64,000 bases of DNA from Saccharothrix tamanrassetensis (GTDB lineage: Bacteria > Actinomycetota > Actinomycetes > Mycobacteriales > Pseudonocardiaceae), in NCBI RefSeq assembly GCF_014203665.1, contig NZ_JACHJN010000016.1, forward strand, positions 1 through 64,000. The letters are read 5' to 3'. Both the position numbers and the translations under genes were made by a program. The first letter of the stretch is position 1. Each line of letters begins with the position of its first letter. Positions 1 to 8,674 of this stretch are shown one piece after another. A model generated the notes under the pieces. It was not told where the DNA came from. It ran no database searches and saw only the letters and a program-made list of their open reading frames with translations.

Positions 1-207
1 CACAGCCCCTGGCAACGCGGCAGCAATGAGAACACCAACGGACTGCTCCGCCAGTACTTCCCCAAAGGCACCGACCTCTCCGTCCACACCCAGGCAGACC
101 TCGACAAAGTCGCCGCCGAATTGAACGGACGCCCCCGCCAGACCCTCGACTGGCGCAAGCCGATCGAGGTCTACAACGACCTGATCAACACCCACACGTC
201 GCCATGA
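1..207 (+). mobile_element. IS30-family transposase, C-terminal fragment (truncated by window edge)
   Basis: The frame is open from base 1 to TGA at 205-207. It gives the last 68 residues of an IS30-type DDE transposase: the [13 protein letters not shown] block, which carries the third catalytic acidic residue (the E of NEN), then YFPKGTDL and AAELNGRPR. This is the usual end of the family. The 5' part lies outside the window, so intactness cannot be judged. No terminal inverted repeat could be confirmed without the other end. Confidence 0.85.
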
Positions 208-333
208 CCACTTGACCCCACCTTGCCTTCTGGGACGTGTCGAATCAGAGTGTCGTCGTTCGACGCAGAGGTGACGGCTGGTCGACACGTCCGGGAGCGG
301 CCCGGACCCAGCCGGCGAAGCCAGGGAGTGACG

Positions 334-702
334 ATGCGGTTTCTGCTGATGCACCGACTCGACGAACGCCACCCGGAAGCGTGGAACCCCAGCCAGGAGT
401 TCATCGAGACGATGGGTGCGTTCATCCGGGATTCGATCGACAAGGGCATCCTCATCACCGGGGAGGGCGTCCACCCGTCCGCGAAGGGCGCCCGGGTCCG
501 CAAGGCCCGCGACAGCGGGATCACCGCCACCGACGGGCCGTTCACCGAGGCCAAGGAGGTCATCGGCGGCTTCGCGCTGATCAACGCGAAGGACCGCGCC
601 GAGGCCGTCGAGTTCGCCCGGCGCTACGCCGACCTGTTCGACGAGATCGAGGTCGAGGTGCGCCAGGTCGTGGAAGAGGAAGACCTGCCGACCCCGTCCT
701 GA
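334..702 (+). CDS. YCII-related domain protein (DGPF-type)
   Basis: This 122-residue protein starts MRFLLMHRLDE and carries the family signature TDGPFTEAKEVIGGF, which names the DGPF/YCII group of dimeric alpha-beta barrels. The function of such proteins is poorly defined; many sit beside ECF sigma factors, but none is adjacent here. The ATG at 334 is preceded by AGGGA at 323-327. A GTG at 328 is an alternative start two codons earlier. The gene lies just downstream of the IS30 remnant and ends before a strong hairpin. Confidence 0.85.
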   Translation: MRFLLMHRLDERHPEAWNPSQEFIETMGAFIRDSIDKGILITGEGVHPSAKGARVRKARDSGITATDGPFTEAKEVIGGFALINAKDRAEAVEFARRYADLFDEIEVEVRQVVEEEDLPTPS

Positions 703-724
703 CCACCTCCCGCGAGGCGGGCCG

Positions 725-755
725 GGGGGATGCGGCGTCGGACTCCGCATCCCCC
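725..755. terminator. Hairpin terminator after the YCII gene
   Basis: A perfect 11-bp stem (gggggatgcgg at 725-735 with ccgcatccccc at 745-755) and a 9-nt loop lie 23 bp after the stop codon. There is no T-tract, as is common in high-GC actinobacteria. It could serve both strands because the next gene converges. Confidence 0.65.
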
Positions 756-762
756 GACCGAA

Positions 763-803
763 GGCTCCGGCACCGCGCCGTCTGTGGACGCGGCGCCGGA
801 GCC
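763..803. terminator. Second stem-loop between converging genes
   Basis: ggctccgg (763-770) pairs with ccggagcc (796-803), and after a 5-nt bulge cgccg (776-780) pairs with cggcg (791-795). Its place between converging genes (ends 702 and 867) suggests a terminator for the minus-strand lectin gene. Confidence 0.5.
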
Positions 804-866
804 GGTGTTCGCCGGATTCCTCAGCGCAACCCGGACGTCAGCTCATCCGACCCCGAGCGGATGGCG

Positions 867-1373
867 TCAGTACCAGTGCTGGTCCTGGTAACCGGTGGTG
901 CACCTGAAACCGAACACCTTGCCGTCGCTGTGCGCCGCGATGCACTTCCCGCGGTGCTCGGCGTTCTCGATCAGGAAGCCGTCACCGACGTCGCGGAAGA
1001 TCCAGCGCTGGTCCTGGTAAGTGTCACAGCGGTGGGTGAAGACGCGGCCGTTGGCGTGCATGGCGAGGCACGCACCGCTCTTGCCGTTGGCCAGCTGACC
1101 CACACCGCTGAGCGTCCAGAGCTGGTCCGCGTAGTCCGGTTCGCACCGGTACACGAACACCTTGGGGTGGTGGTTGGCGATGCACTTGCCGGACAGCTTC
1201 CTGTTCCGCAGCAAGAACCACGTCGCCTGCGTGTTCGCGTCGCCGGCCTTGGCGTCGGCGACCGTGCCCGTGGCCCGCGGGCTCTCCGCGGCGGACGCGG
1301 GGCCGGCCATGAGGATCAACCCCATTGCCGTGACCAACCCCAGTAACAGGCTGATGACCTTGTTTCGTCGCAC
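867..1373 (-). CDS. Secreted ricin-B-like (RICIN) lectin-type protein
   Basis: The 168-residue product begins with MRRNK, a hydrophobic core (VISLLLGLVTAMGLILMAG) and an A-S-A-A cleavage site near residue 29, so it is predicted to be secreted by Sec. The mature part has three repeats with Q-x-W motifs (DQLW, DQRW, DQHW) and paired GKC(I) segments, the hallmark of a beta-trefoil carbohydrate-binding fold. There is no catalytic domain, so it is a stand-alone binding protein; its ligand is unknown. It is divergent from the SARP gene. Confidence 0.75.
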   Translation of the reverse strand: MRRNKVISLLLGLVTAMGLILMAGPASAAESPRATGTVADAKAGDANTQATWFLLRNRKLSGKCIANHHPKVFVYRCEPDYADQLWTLSGVGQLANGKSGACLAMHANGRVFTHRCDTYQDQRWIFRDVGDGFLIENAEHRGKCIAAHSDGKVFGFRCTTGYQDQHWY

Positions 1374-1602
1374 TCCGATTTCCCCCTCTACCTTTTAGTG
1401 GAACCCCGGCGCCCCCTGGCACCGGTCGTGCGGGTCCGGTGGCCGGCGCGGGCCGCTGGTCCATGCCCTCGATCCGCCCGCCGGTGACCGCCGTGGGAAG
1501 ACCCTGCCCGCCGGACCCCGACGGGAACGTTGACAGAACGTTGAATCGGCTCGTGGCCGCCGCTATACAGGACCGGGGAGGCCAGCACTGGGGGGAGCCG
1601 GC

Positions 1603-4416
1603 ATGGCCGTGGAGTTCCGATTGCTGGGCAGCGTCGAAGTGCGGGTGGACGGCGAGCCGGTGGACGTGGGGCCGGCACGTCAGCGCTGCCTGCTGGCGGC
1701 GCTGCTGGTCGAACCCAACCACCCGGTTCCGGCGGATCGACTGGTGGACCGGGTGTGGGCCGACCGCAGTCCCCGCCGGGCGCGGGAAACGCTGCGCACC
1801 TACCTCACCCGGCTCAGGCACGCCCTCGCCGGCACCGACGAGGTGCGGATCGGGCGCGGCACGGGTGGGTACGTGTTCACCGTCGACCCGGCGGCCGTGG
1901 ACCTGCACCGGTTCCGACACCTGGTGGCCGGGGCACGAGCCGCCGACCGGCCGGCGGCACTGGACCTGCTCGGGCGGGCGCTGGCGCTGTGTCGGGGCGA
2001 GCCGTTCGCCGGCTTGGACAGCCCGTGGATCAGCGCCGTCCGGGCGGAGGTGGAGGCCGAGCGGACAGCGGCCGAACTGGACCACACCGACCTGCTGCTG
2101 CACCACGGCCGGCACGGCGAGGTGGTGGCGGGACTGCGCGCCCGGGCCGTCGAGCGACCGCTGGACGAGCGGCTGGCCGGGCAACTCGTGCTCGCCCTCT
2201 ACCGCTGCGGTCGCCAGGCCGACGCCCTCGACCACTGCCGGCGCGTCCACACCCGGCTGGCCGAGGAGCTCGGGGTGGACCCCAGCCCGCCCCTGAGACG
2301 GCTGCACCAGCAGGTGCTCGCCGCCGACCCGGCGCTGGCCCTTCCACCCAGCCCTTCGGACGCCACCCGGCCGGAGGGCGGCGGCAGGCCGTCCCCGGTG
2401 CCGCGGCAGCTGCCCGCACCGTCGCAGCTGTTCACCGGTCGATCCGACGAACTGCGCTGCCTCGCCACGGCACTGGACGCACCGGCGAACCACGGTGCCA
2501 CGCTGGCGGTCTCCGCGATCGGCGGGACCGGCGGGATCGGCAAGACCTGGCTCGCGCTGCACTGGGCCCACCACCACCTCGACCGGTTCCCCGACGGGCA
2601 GCTGTACGCCAACCTCCGCGGCTTCGACCCCGGCGCCGAACCGCTGTCCCCGGCCGCGGCGGTCCGCGGTTTCCTCGACGCCCTCGGCGTCGCACCCGCC
2701 TCGGTCCCGCCGGACGCGGACGCGCAGTCCGCGCTGTACCGCAGCCTCGTCGCCGGCAAGCGGGTGCTGATCGTGCTGGACAACGCCGCCGGCACCGACC
2801 AGGTCGTCCCGCTGCTGCCCGGCAGCCCGACCTGCACCGTGCTGATCACCAGCCGCGACAAGCTCACCGGTCTGGTCACCACCCACGGCGCCCGCCCACT
2901 GCTGCTGGACGTGCTCGGCCACGAGGCGGCCGGTGAACTGCTCGCCCGTCCCCTCGGCGCCGACCGGCTCGCCGCCGAACCGGAAGCCGTCGAGGAGCTG
3001 CTGCGGCACTGCGCGGGTCTGCCGCTGGCGCTGGGCATCGTCGCCGCCCGCGCCGCCACCCACCCCGACCTCCCGCTGCGGGTGCTCGCCGACGAACTGC
3101 GCGACCGCACGACGCGGCTGGACGCGTTGGACACCGGCGAAGCGGACCTGAACGTGCGCGCGGTGTTCGCCTGCTCCCACCACGCGCTCGACACCGAGGC
3201 GGCGACCCTGCTCGGGCTGCTCGGCGTGGCCCCCGGCCCGGACATCGGCCTCGCCGCCGCCGCGTCCCTCGCCGCGCTGCCCCGTAACCGGACCGCCCTG
3301 CTGCTGCGGAAGCTGGAGACCGCGCACCTGGTCCAGCAGCACCGGCCCGGCCGCTACCGGATGCACGACCTGATCCGGCTGTGCGCCGCCGAGCAGGCGC
3401 ACCGCGACCTGACCGAGGACACCCGCGTCGCCGCACTGCGCCGGCTGGTCGACTTCTACACCCACACCGCGTACGCGGGTGATCGGCTGCTGGAGCCGCA
3501 CCGCGAACCCCTCCAGGTCGGCACCCCGGTCGCCGAATGCCGTCCCGAGCCGTTGCCGGACCAGGCAGCGGCACTGTCCTGGTTCGAGGCGGAGCACGCC
3601 TGCCTGCTCGCCGCGCACCGGCTGGCCGTCAGCCGGTGCTGGCACACCTCGGTGTGGCGACTGGCCTGGGTGCTGCGCACCTTCCACCGGCGACGCGGGC
3701 TCCTGCACGACGACCTCGCCGTCTGGCGGGCCGGCTTGACCGCCGTCGAACGACTCGGCGACGTCGCCGCCCAGATCCGGGCCCACCGGTTCCTCGGCCA
3801 CACCTGGTCCGAGTCGGGCCGCTCCGCCGAGGCCGTGCGCCACCTCGAACGCGCCCGCTCACTGGCCGAGCAGACCAACGACACCGCGACCCGGGCCCAC
3901 GTCCACATGGCCCTCGGGTGGATGGAGAAAGCGCGCGACGCCGACCGGCGGGCGCTGGACCACGTCGCCCACGCCGCACGCCTGTACCGGACCCTGGACA
4001 ACCCCGTGTGGGAAGCGGACGCGCTCGCCACCACCGGCTGGTTCCACGCCGAGTCCGGCCGGTACGACCAGGCGCGCACCCACTGCGAGGCGGCACTACC
4101 GGTCTACCGCGTGCACCACGACCGCGAGGGCGAAGCCGACGCGCTGAACAGCCTGGGCTACATCGCCCACCACACCGGCCTGCACACCGAAGCACTCGAC
4201 CACTACCGGCAGGCCCGCACCCTGTTCCGGGACCTCGGCCACACCTACAACGAAGCGGACACCCTGGACCGCATCGGGGAGACCCACGCGGTCCTCGGGC
4301 GCCCCGGCCCGGCCCGTGACGCCTGGCACCAAGCCTTGCAGCTCTACCTGGACCAGCAACGCGTCCCCGACACCGAGCGGGTCCGGCAACAACTCGCCGC
4401 ACTCGAAGACGACTGA
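1603..4416 (+). CDS. AfsR/SARP-family transcriptional regulator (BTAD-NB-ARC-TPR)
   Basis: This 937-residue regulator has the AfsR layout. An OmpR-like winged-helix DNA-binding domain (about 1-95, starting VEFRLLGSVEVRVDG) is followed by a bacterial transcriptional activation domain (about 95-245) and an NB-ARC STAND ATPase with Walker A GGTGGIGKT at 307-315 and Walker B LIVLDN near 390. The C-terminal half is TPR-rich (about 700-930). Such proteins switch on secondary metabolism or morphogenesis in response to ATP and partner signals. The ATG at 1603 has a GGGGGAG-type ribosome site at about 1591-1596. No biosynthetic cluster is adjacent, so the target is unknown. Confidence 0.9.
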   Translation: MAVEFRLLGSVEVRVDGEPVDVGPARQRCLLAALLVEPNHPVPADRLVDRVWADRSPRRARETLRTYLTRLRHALAGTDEVRIGRGTGGYVFTVDPAAVDLHRFRHLVAGARAADRPAALDLLGRALALCRGEPFAGLDSPWISAVRAEVEAERTAAELDHTDLLLHHGRHGEVVAGLRARAVERPLDERLAGQLVLALYRCGRQADALDHCRRVHTRLAEELGVDPSPPLRRLHQQVLAADPALALPPSPSDATRPEGGGRPSPVPRQLPAPSQLFTGRSDELRCLATALDAPANHGATLAVSAIGGTGGIGKTWLALHWAHHHLDRFPDGQLYANLRGFDPGAEPLSPAAAVRGFLDALGVAPASVPPDADAQSALYRSLVAGKRVLIVLDNAAGTDQVVPLLPGSPTCTVLITSRDKLTGLVTTHGARPLLLDVLGHEAAGELLARPLGADRLAAEPEAVEELLRHCAGLPLALGIVAARAATHPDLPLRVLADELRDRTTRLDALDTGEADLNVRAVFACSHHALDTEAATLLGLLGVAPGPDIGLAAAASLAALPRNRTALLLRKLETAHLVQQHRPGRYRMHDLIRLCAAEQAHRDLTEDTRVAALRRLVDFYTHTAYAGDRLLEPHREPLQVGTPVAECRPEPLPDQAAALSWFEAEHACLLAAHRLAVSRCWHTSVWRLAWVLRTFHRRRGLLHDDLAVWRAGLTAVERLGDVAAQIRAHRFLGHTWSESGRSAEAVRHLERARSLAEQTNDTATRAHVHMALGWMEKARDADRRALDHVAHAARLYRTLDNPVWEADALATTGWFHAESGRYDQARTHCEAALPVYRVHHDREGEADALNSLGYIAHHTGLHTEALDHYRQARTLFRDLGHTYNEADTLDRIGETHAVLGRPGPARDAWHQALQLYLDQQRVPDTERVRQQLAALEDD

Positions 4417-4564
4417 GGCGCCACGGTCCGCGCCTGCGCCCCCGGGTACCTCCGTCACCGGCCTGCCGCGACCCGCCCTCCGCGCCCGGCCCCTGCGGGC
4501 CGGAACGACCCTTCCGAGTCCTCGTCCCGCGGCCCGTGAACAGGCGGGCCCACGGTGGGGCGGC

Positions 4565-4580
4565 GTAGGCTCGCCTACCG
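4565..4580 (+). promoter_or_regulatory. Leaderless promoter -10 box and palindrome before the GHR-like gene
   Basis: TAGGCT at 4566-4571 fits an actinobacterial -10 box and is followed by 8 nt to the GTG at 4580, which would then be the transcription start. The same bases form the inverted repeat gtaggc-tc-gcctac (4565-4578), so a repressor could overlap the promoter. No Shine-Dalgarno sequence is present. Confidence 0.5.
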
Positions 4581-5644
4581 TGAACGACACTGCGAAGGCT
4601 GCGGAGACCAGCGAAAACCCCGAGCACAGCCAGGGCGGGACGTACTCGGTCAAGGGCAAGGAGTTCACCCGCGACACCCGCTACATCACCACCCGGATCA
4701 CCACCGACGGTCGTGACGGGTTCACCGTCGAACCCGGTCGGTACCGGCTGATCGCGGCGCGGGCCTGCCCGTGGGCGAACCGGGCCATCATCGTCCGCAG
4801 GTTGCTCGGCCTGGAGGACGCGCTCTCCCTCGGCCTCGCGGGTCCGACGCACGACGCCCGCTCGTGGACCTTCGACCTGGACCCGGGCGGTCGCGACCCG
4901 GTGCTCGGCATCGAACGCCTCCAGGAGGCCTACTTCCGGCGCGACCCGGACTACCCGCGCGGGATCACGGTCCCGGCGATCGTGGACACGACGACCGGCG
5001 CCGTGGTGACCAACGACTTCGCGCAGATCACCCTCGACCTGTCCACCCAGTGGCGGGCACACCACCGCGAGGGCGCGCCCGACCTGCTGCCCGCCGCGCA
5101 CCGCGACGAGATCGACGCGGTCGACCAGCGGGTCTTCACCGAGGTGAACAACGGCGTCTACCGGTGCGGCTTCGCGGGCAGCCAGGAGGCGTACGACGCC
5201 GCGTACGAACGCCTGTGGACCGCGCTGGACTGGCTGGAGGACCGGCTGGGCGACCGGCGCTACCTGGTCGGCGACTCGATCACCGAGGCCGACGTGCGCC
5301 TGTTCACCACCCTGGTCCGCTTCGACCCGGTCTACCACGGGCACTTCAAGTGCAACCGCCGGAAGCTCACCGAACTGCCCAACCTGTGGGCCTACGCCCG
5401 CGACCTGTTCCAGACCCCCGGCTTCGGCGACACCGTGGACTTCGAGCAGATCAAGCGGCACTACTACGTCGTGCACAGCGACATCAACCCCGGCGGCATC
5501 GTCCCGAACGGGCCGGACCTGTCCGGCTGGACCACCCCGCACGGGCGTGAAGCACTCGGCGGACGGCCGTTCGGCGACGGCACCCCGCCCGGGCCCGTCA
5601 GCGAGTCCGAACGGGTGGATCCGGGACACACCCCGCTGCGTTGA
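4580..5644 (+). CDS. Glutathionyl-hydroquinone-reductase-like GST (YqjG/ECM4 family)
   Basis: This is a 354-residue GST-fold protein. The thioredoxin-like N-terminal half carries the ARACPWANR motif, whose Cys is the catalytic residue of Xi-class glutathionyl-hydroquinone reductases. The C-terminal helical half has LVGDSITEADVRLFTTLVRFD and FKCNR, both typical of the family. Known members use glutathione; actinobacteria make mycothiol, so the real thiol partner is probably mycothiol (inference). GTG 4580 is chosen because the promoter-like TAGGCT sits 8 nt upstream and because homologues begin just before the GGTYSVKG segment. Confidence 0.88.
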   Translation: MNDTAKAAETSENPEHSQGGTYSVKGKEFTRDTRYITTRITTDGRDGFTVEPGRYRLIAARACPWANRAIIVRRLLGLEDALSLGLAGPTHDARSWTFDLDPGGRDPVLGIERLQEAYFRRDPDYPRGITVPAIVDTTTGAVVTNDFAQITLDLSTQWRAHHREGAPDLLPAAHRDEIDAVDQRVFTEVNNGVYRCGFAGSQEAYDAAYERLWTALDWLEDRLGDRRYLVGDSITEADVRLFTTLVRFDPVYHGHFKCNRRKLTELPNLWAYARDLFQTPGFGDTVDFEQIKRHYYVVHSDINPGGIVPNGPDLSGWTTPHGREALGGRPFGDGTPPGPVSESERVDPGHTPLR

Positions 5645-5852
5645 GGGGCACCGTGCACCCGTCGGAACTCCACCTCGCGGTGATGGTGCTACGACAACGA
5701 TCTTCGGTCGGCCGGCACTCGGCGTGACCGGAATCCGGGTGCGGGCTCTGTTGCCGAACCGCCGCGAATACGGTGACGGATCCGCCGGGGAGGGATCGGT
5801 TGCCCGGCTGTGGCAGATACCACCAACAGTGGGCGACAGCGGTTCCGGTGGG

Positions 5853-5866
5853 TAGTTTCGGGCCAG
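5853..5866 (+). promoter_or_regulatory. Leaderless promoter of the M15 peptidase gene
   Basis: TAGTTT (5853-5858) is followed by the 7-nt spacer cgggcca and then GTG at 5866. The promoter before the methyltransferase at 7097 has the same spacer. No ribosome-binding site precedes the GTG. Confidence 0.55.
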
Positions 5867-6462
5867 TGCCCACCACACTCGCGCCCCGAAGCAGACGTGC
5901 GGTGATCGGCGTGATGGTGGCCCTCTTGCTCGCGGTGGCAACGGTGGTGGCGCTCGACGCGACCGGCCGGGTGACGCTCGCCTACGACCGGGTCGCCGGG
6001 CGGCCCGCGGCGATCCTCGAAGAGGTGCCAGGACCGGAAACCGGACCCGCCTGCCCGCTCGACATGCGGTACGTGGACGAGGAACCCGGAGGTCTGCGCC
6101 AGGACGTGCTGGACGCCTGGCACCGGCTGCGCGCCACGGCGGGGGAGCAGGGGGTCCGGTTGTGCGTGCAGGACGGCAAGCGGAGCGTGGGCCAGCAGCA
6201 GCGGGAGTTCGACGAAGCCGTGCGCCGGTTCGGCAACGCGGAACTGGCCGCGCGGTACGTCCTGCCGCCCGAGAAGTCCATGCACGTCAAGGGACTCGCC
6301 GTGGACGTGCAACCGCTCGAGTCCGCGGGCTGGGTGGAGCGCAACGGACGCGCGCTGGGGTGGTGCCGCCGTTATCTGAACGAGGAATGGCACTTCGAGT
6401 ACGACCCGGGCTACGTGACCGCCGGGTGCCCCGCGATGCTGCCGAGCGCCAGCGGGAGCTGA
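5866..6462 (+). CDS. VanY-like M15 D-alanyl-D-alanine carboxypeptidase, membrane-anchored
   Basis: The 198-residue protein has an N-terminal hydrophobic segment (about 14-34, VIGVMVALLLAVATVVAL) acting as signal anchor, followed by an M15 peptidase domain. The zinc and catalytic motifs are visible: SMHVKGLAVDV (S-x-H-x6-D) and EEWHFEY (E-x-W-H). Such enzymes trim the terminal D-Ala of peptidoglycan stems outside the membrane. Two Cys pairs may form disulfides. The GTG at 5866 is supported by the leaderless promoter; an in-frame upstream start at 5773 would place a basic stretch before the anchor and is less likely. Confidence 0.85.
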   Translation: MPTTLAPRSRRAVIGVMVALLLAVATVVALDATGRVTLAYDRVAGRPAAILEEVPGPETGPACPLDMRYVDEEPGGLRQDVLDAWHRLRATAGEQGVRLCVQDGKRSVGQQQREFDEAVRRFGNAELAARYVLPPEKSMHVKGLAVDVQPLESAGWVERNGRALGWCRRYLNEEWHFEYDPGYVTAGCPAMLPSASGS

Positions 6463-6535
6463 ACAGGGATCGTTCCCGTGTGCCCTCGGTGTGCTCTGCG
6501 CTACGCTGCGCTGACGACTTTGGGGGTTGTGGGCG

Positions 6536-6896
6536 ATGTTCTACTTCGGTGGTCTCTTCGGCGTGCAAGCTGGGCCTGTGGCTGTTCTGCCTGATCGACG
6601 TCATCACCACGGACGACGGTGACGCCCGGAACCTGCCGAAGTCCGGCTGGCTGCTGATCGTGCTGTTCTTCCCGCTGGTCGGCTCGATCGCCTGGCTGGT
6701 CGCGGGCAGGCCGGTGCGGCCGGTCGGCAGGCGGCGGCCCTTCGAGCGCGACACCCCCGCCTTCCCCGAGTACGACCGCCCCGGCCGGTTCGCCGCCGCC
6801 GATTCCGTGTCGGACGAGGAGTTCCTGCGCCGCTGCCGCGAGCGCGCCGAGGAGCAGCGGCGCAAGGCTCGCGAGGCCGAGGGCGGGAACCGCTAG
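6536..6896 (+). CDS. PLDc_N-type small membrane protein, apparent frameshift near codon 10
   Basis: The bulk of the protein reads in one frame from about 6565 to TAG 6894-6896: LWLFCLIDVITTDD, RNLPKSGWLLIVLFFP, GSIAWLVAGRP, then a charged tail. This is the phospholipase-D-nuclease N-terminal domain, two membrane helices of unknown role. The best start, ATG 6536 with a GGGGG ribosome site, gives MFYFGGLFGV in another frame. Removing one base near 6565 joins the two into a family-like N-terminus. Without a frameshift, the only in-frame start is GTG 6549, giving 115 residues with an odd beginning. A TACGCT -10 box lies at 6512-6517. Confidence 0.65.
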
Positions 6897-7083
6897 GCTC
6901 CGGTCTGTCGCATGTGGACGCTCGGCTCGCCGGTGCCGACGCCGGGTCGGTGGGCGTGGACCTCATCCCGCTCTTGGCCGAGGCGGCGAGTTGGGCCGAG
7001 GACGCCACCGTCCAACTGTCGTGCGGGGACGGGATTCCCGGCCGGGGAACGATAATCCAGTGGCTCGGCCGGGGATGCGTCGT

Positions 7084-7096
7084 TAGCCTCGGGCCA
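7084..7096 (+). promoter_or_regulatory. Leaderless promoter of the methyltransferase gene
   Basis: TAGCCT (7084-7089) plus the 7-nt spacer cgggcca leads directly to ATG 7097. This places transcription start and translation start together and decides the start codon. Confidence 0.55.
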
Positions 7097-7996
7097 ATGA
7101 TCTACGAGCACCCGTTGGCGTACCTGCTCGGGGTTGAGGGCACTGCCTTGCTGCGCGCGTTCACCGGGGAGCACGACCGCGACTTCGTGGATGCACGGAT
7201 CTCCGAGATCCGCAGGTTGCTCGACGACGAGGCGCTGGCGAACGCCGCCGTGGACGTCGATCGGTTGGACACGGTCGACGGCTACCGGGTCTGGTCCGGG
7301 AGGTATGACGATCCGGGCAACGCGGCGTTCGACATCGACGGTCCCGTGGTCGAGGAGATCGTCGACGCGTTGCCGGTGGGTGTTGCCCTGGACGCCGCGT
7401 GCGGCACCGGTCGTCATGCGCGGTTCCTGGCCGAGCGTGGCCATCGGGTCATCGGTGTGGACAGTTCGCCCGACATGCTCGCGCGTGCCCGGGTACGGGT
7501 GCCCGAGGGCGAATTCCTGCTCGGCGACCTGCACCGGCTCCCGGTGTCCGACGCCGAGGTGGACCTGGTCGTCTGCGGCCTGGCGTTGACGCACATCCCC
7601 GCGCTCGAACCGGTGGTGGCGGAGTTCGCCAGAGTGCTGCGTCCCGGCGGACACCTGGTGATCTCCGACGTCCACCCCGAAGCCGTGGCGCGGGGCTCGG
7701 TTCCTTCCGTGCGCGGACCGGACGGACGACCAGGGCGGCTGGCCACCTATCGCCACCTGGTCGGCGACTACCTGCGCGCCGCCCTGCCGGTGGGACTGCG
7801 ACTGCGGCGCTGCGAGGAGCCTCGCCTGCCGGTGCGGGACGAGCCCGGCCCGCCGGAGCCGACGACACCCGGGACCGTCGGGCCCTGGGAACTCTGGCCG
7901 TGGTGCCTGGCGGACCTGGTGCCCGAGGCGGCACGAGCCGCCAACGCCGGAATGCCCGCGATGGTCGTCTGGCACTTCCAGTTGGGCGAGTCCTGA
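7097..7996 (+). CDS. Class I SAM-dependent methyltransferase (Methyltransf_11 type)
   Basis: The 299-residue protein begins MIYEHPLAYLLGVEG, as recalled homologues do. It carries the Rossmann SAM site VALDAACGTGRHARF (motif I), VIGVDSSPDMLARAR (motif II), VVCGLALTHIP (motif IV region) and LRPGGHLVISDVHPE (post-III). The substrate cannot be read from sequence; small-molecule methylation is likely. A reading extended to GTG 6914 is rejected because the TAGCCT-7 nt-ATG promoter sits inside it. The gene converges on the metallo-hydrolase gene across a hairpin. Confidence 0.88.
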   Translation: MIYEHPLAYLLGVEGTALLRAFTGEHDRDFVDARISEIRRLLDDEALANAAVDVDRLDTVDGYRVWSGRYDDPGNAAFDIDGPVVEEIVDALPVGVALDAACGTGRHARFLAERGHRVIGVDSSPDMLARARVRVPEGEFLLGDLHRLPVSDAEVDLVVCGLALTHIPALEPVVAEFARVLRPGGHLVISDVHPEAVARGSVPSVRGPDGRPGRLATYRHLVGDYLRAALPVGLRLRRCEEPRLPVRDEPGPPEPTTPGTVGPWELWPWCLADLVPEAARAANAGMPAMVVWHFQLGES

Positions 7997-8018
7997 CCGA
8001 CCGGCCACCGCTTTCGGC

Positions 8019-8043
8019 CACCTCGCGGTCCGGTCGCGAGGTG
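8019..8043. terminator. Bidirectional hairpin terminator
   Basis: A perfect 9-bp stem (cacctcgcg 8019-8027 with cgcgaggtg 8035-8043) and a 7-nt loop lie midway between two converging stop codons (7996 and 8057). Confidence 0.65.
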
Positions 8044-8056
8044 ACCGTGCGGCTGA

Positions 8057-8674
8057 TCAGCGGGTCGGCTCGCGCAGACCCGGTGCCTCGTCCGCGATCG
8101 TCGTGTCGGGCCCGTGTCCGGTGTGGACGGTCGTGTCGGCGGGCAGCGCGAGCAGTTTCGCGGTGATGGAGTCGATGATCAGGTCGTGGCTGGAGTAGGA
8201 GCGGCCGGTGGCACCGGGACCTCCTTGGAACAGCGTGTCGCCGGTGAAGACGGCCTTCAGCGCAGGGGCGTGGAAGCAGCACGCGCCGGGGGAGTGGCCC
8301 GGTGTGTGCAGGACGTGCAGGGTGGTTCCGGCGATGTCGATCCTCTGCCCGTCGGTCAGCTCGCCGTCGGGCTCGACGTCCGGGTGGCACATGCGCCACA
8401 GGACCAGGTCCGCGGGGTGGAGCAGCACCGGGGCGTCCGTGGCCCGGGCCAGTGCCGGTGCCACGCGCACGTGGTCGTCGTGCGCGTGCGTGGCCAGGAT
8501 GGCGCGGACCTCGCGGCCCGCCACCACTCGGAGGATCGCCTCGACGTCGTGCGGCGCGTCGATCACCACGCACTCGGAGTCGTCGCCGACCACCCAGACG
8601 TTGTTGTCCACCCGGTGGGTCTCGCCGTCCAGGGAGAAGGTGCCCGAGGTGACCCCGTGGTCGATCCGGGCCAT
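8057..8674 (-). CDS. Metallo-beta-lactamase-fold hydrolase partner of MscR (Rv2260-like)
   Basis: This 205-residue MBL-fold protein has the zinc motif THAHDDH, a second-site HTPGHSPGACC and FTGDTLF. It starts at ATG 8674, overlapping the TGA of the dehydrogenase gene by one base (TGATG), so translation is probably coupled. In Mycobacterium tuberculosis the same pair is Rv2259 (mscR) and Rv2260. By analogy with S-formylglutathione hydrolase it may hydrolyse S-formylmycothiol, completing formaldehyde oxidation to formate. That role is inference. Confidence 0.85.
   Translation of the reverse strand: MARIDHGVTSGTFSLDGETHRVDNNVWVVGDDSECVVIDAPHDVEAILRVVAGREVRAILATHAHDDHVRVAPALARATDAPVLLHPADLVLWRMCHPDVEPDGELTDGQRIDIAGTTLHVLHTPGHSPGACCFHAPALKAVFTGDTLFQGGPGATGRSYSSHDLIIDSITAKLLALPADTTVHTGHGPDTTIADEAPGLREPTR

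Noticed and set aside
1024-3843. A 939-codon open frame on the minus strand opposite the SARP gene
   Set aside because: It mirrors a GC-rich gene, is Gly/Arg/Gln/Val-rich with no domain, and overlaps a clear SARP and the secreted lectin gene.
6914-7096. N-terminal extension of the methyltransferase to GTG 6914
   Set aside because: A TAGCCT-7 nt-ATG promoter lies inside it and homologues begin at MIYEHPLAYLL.
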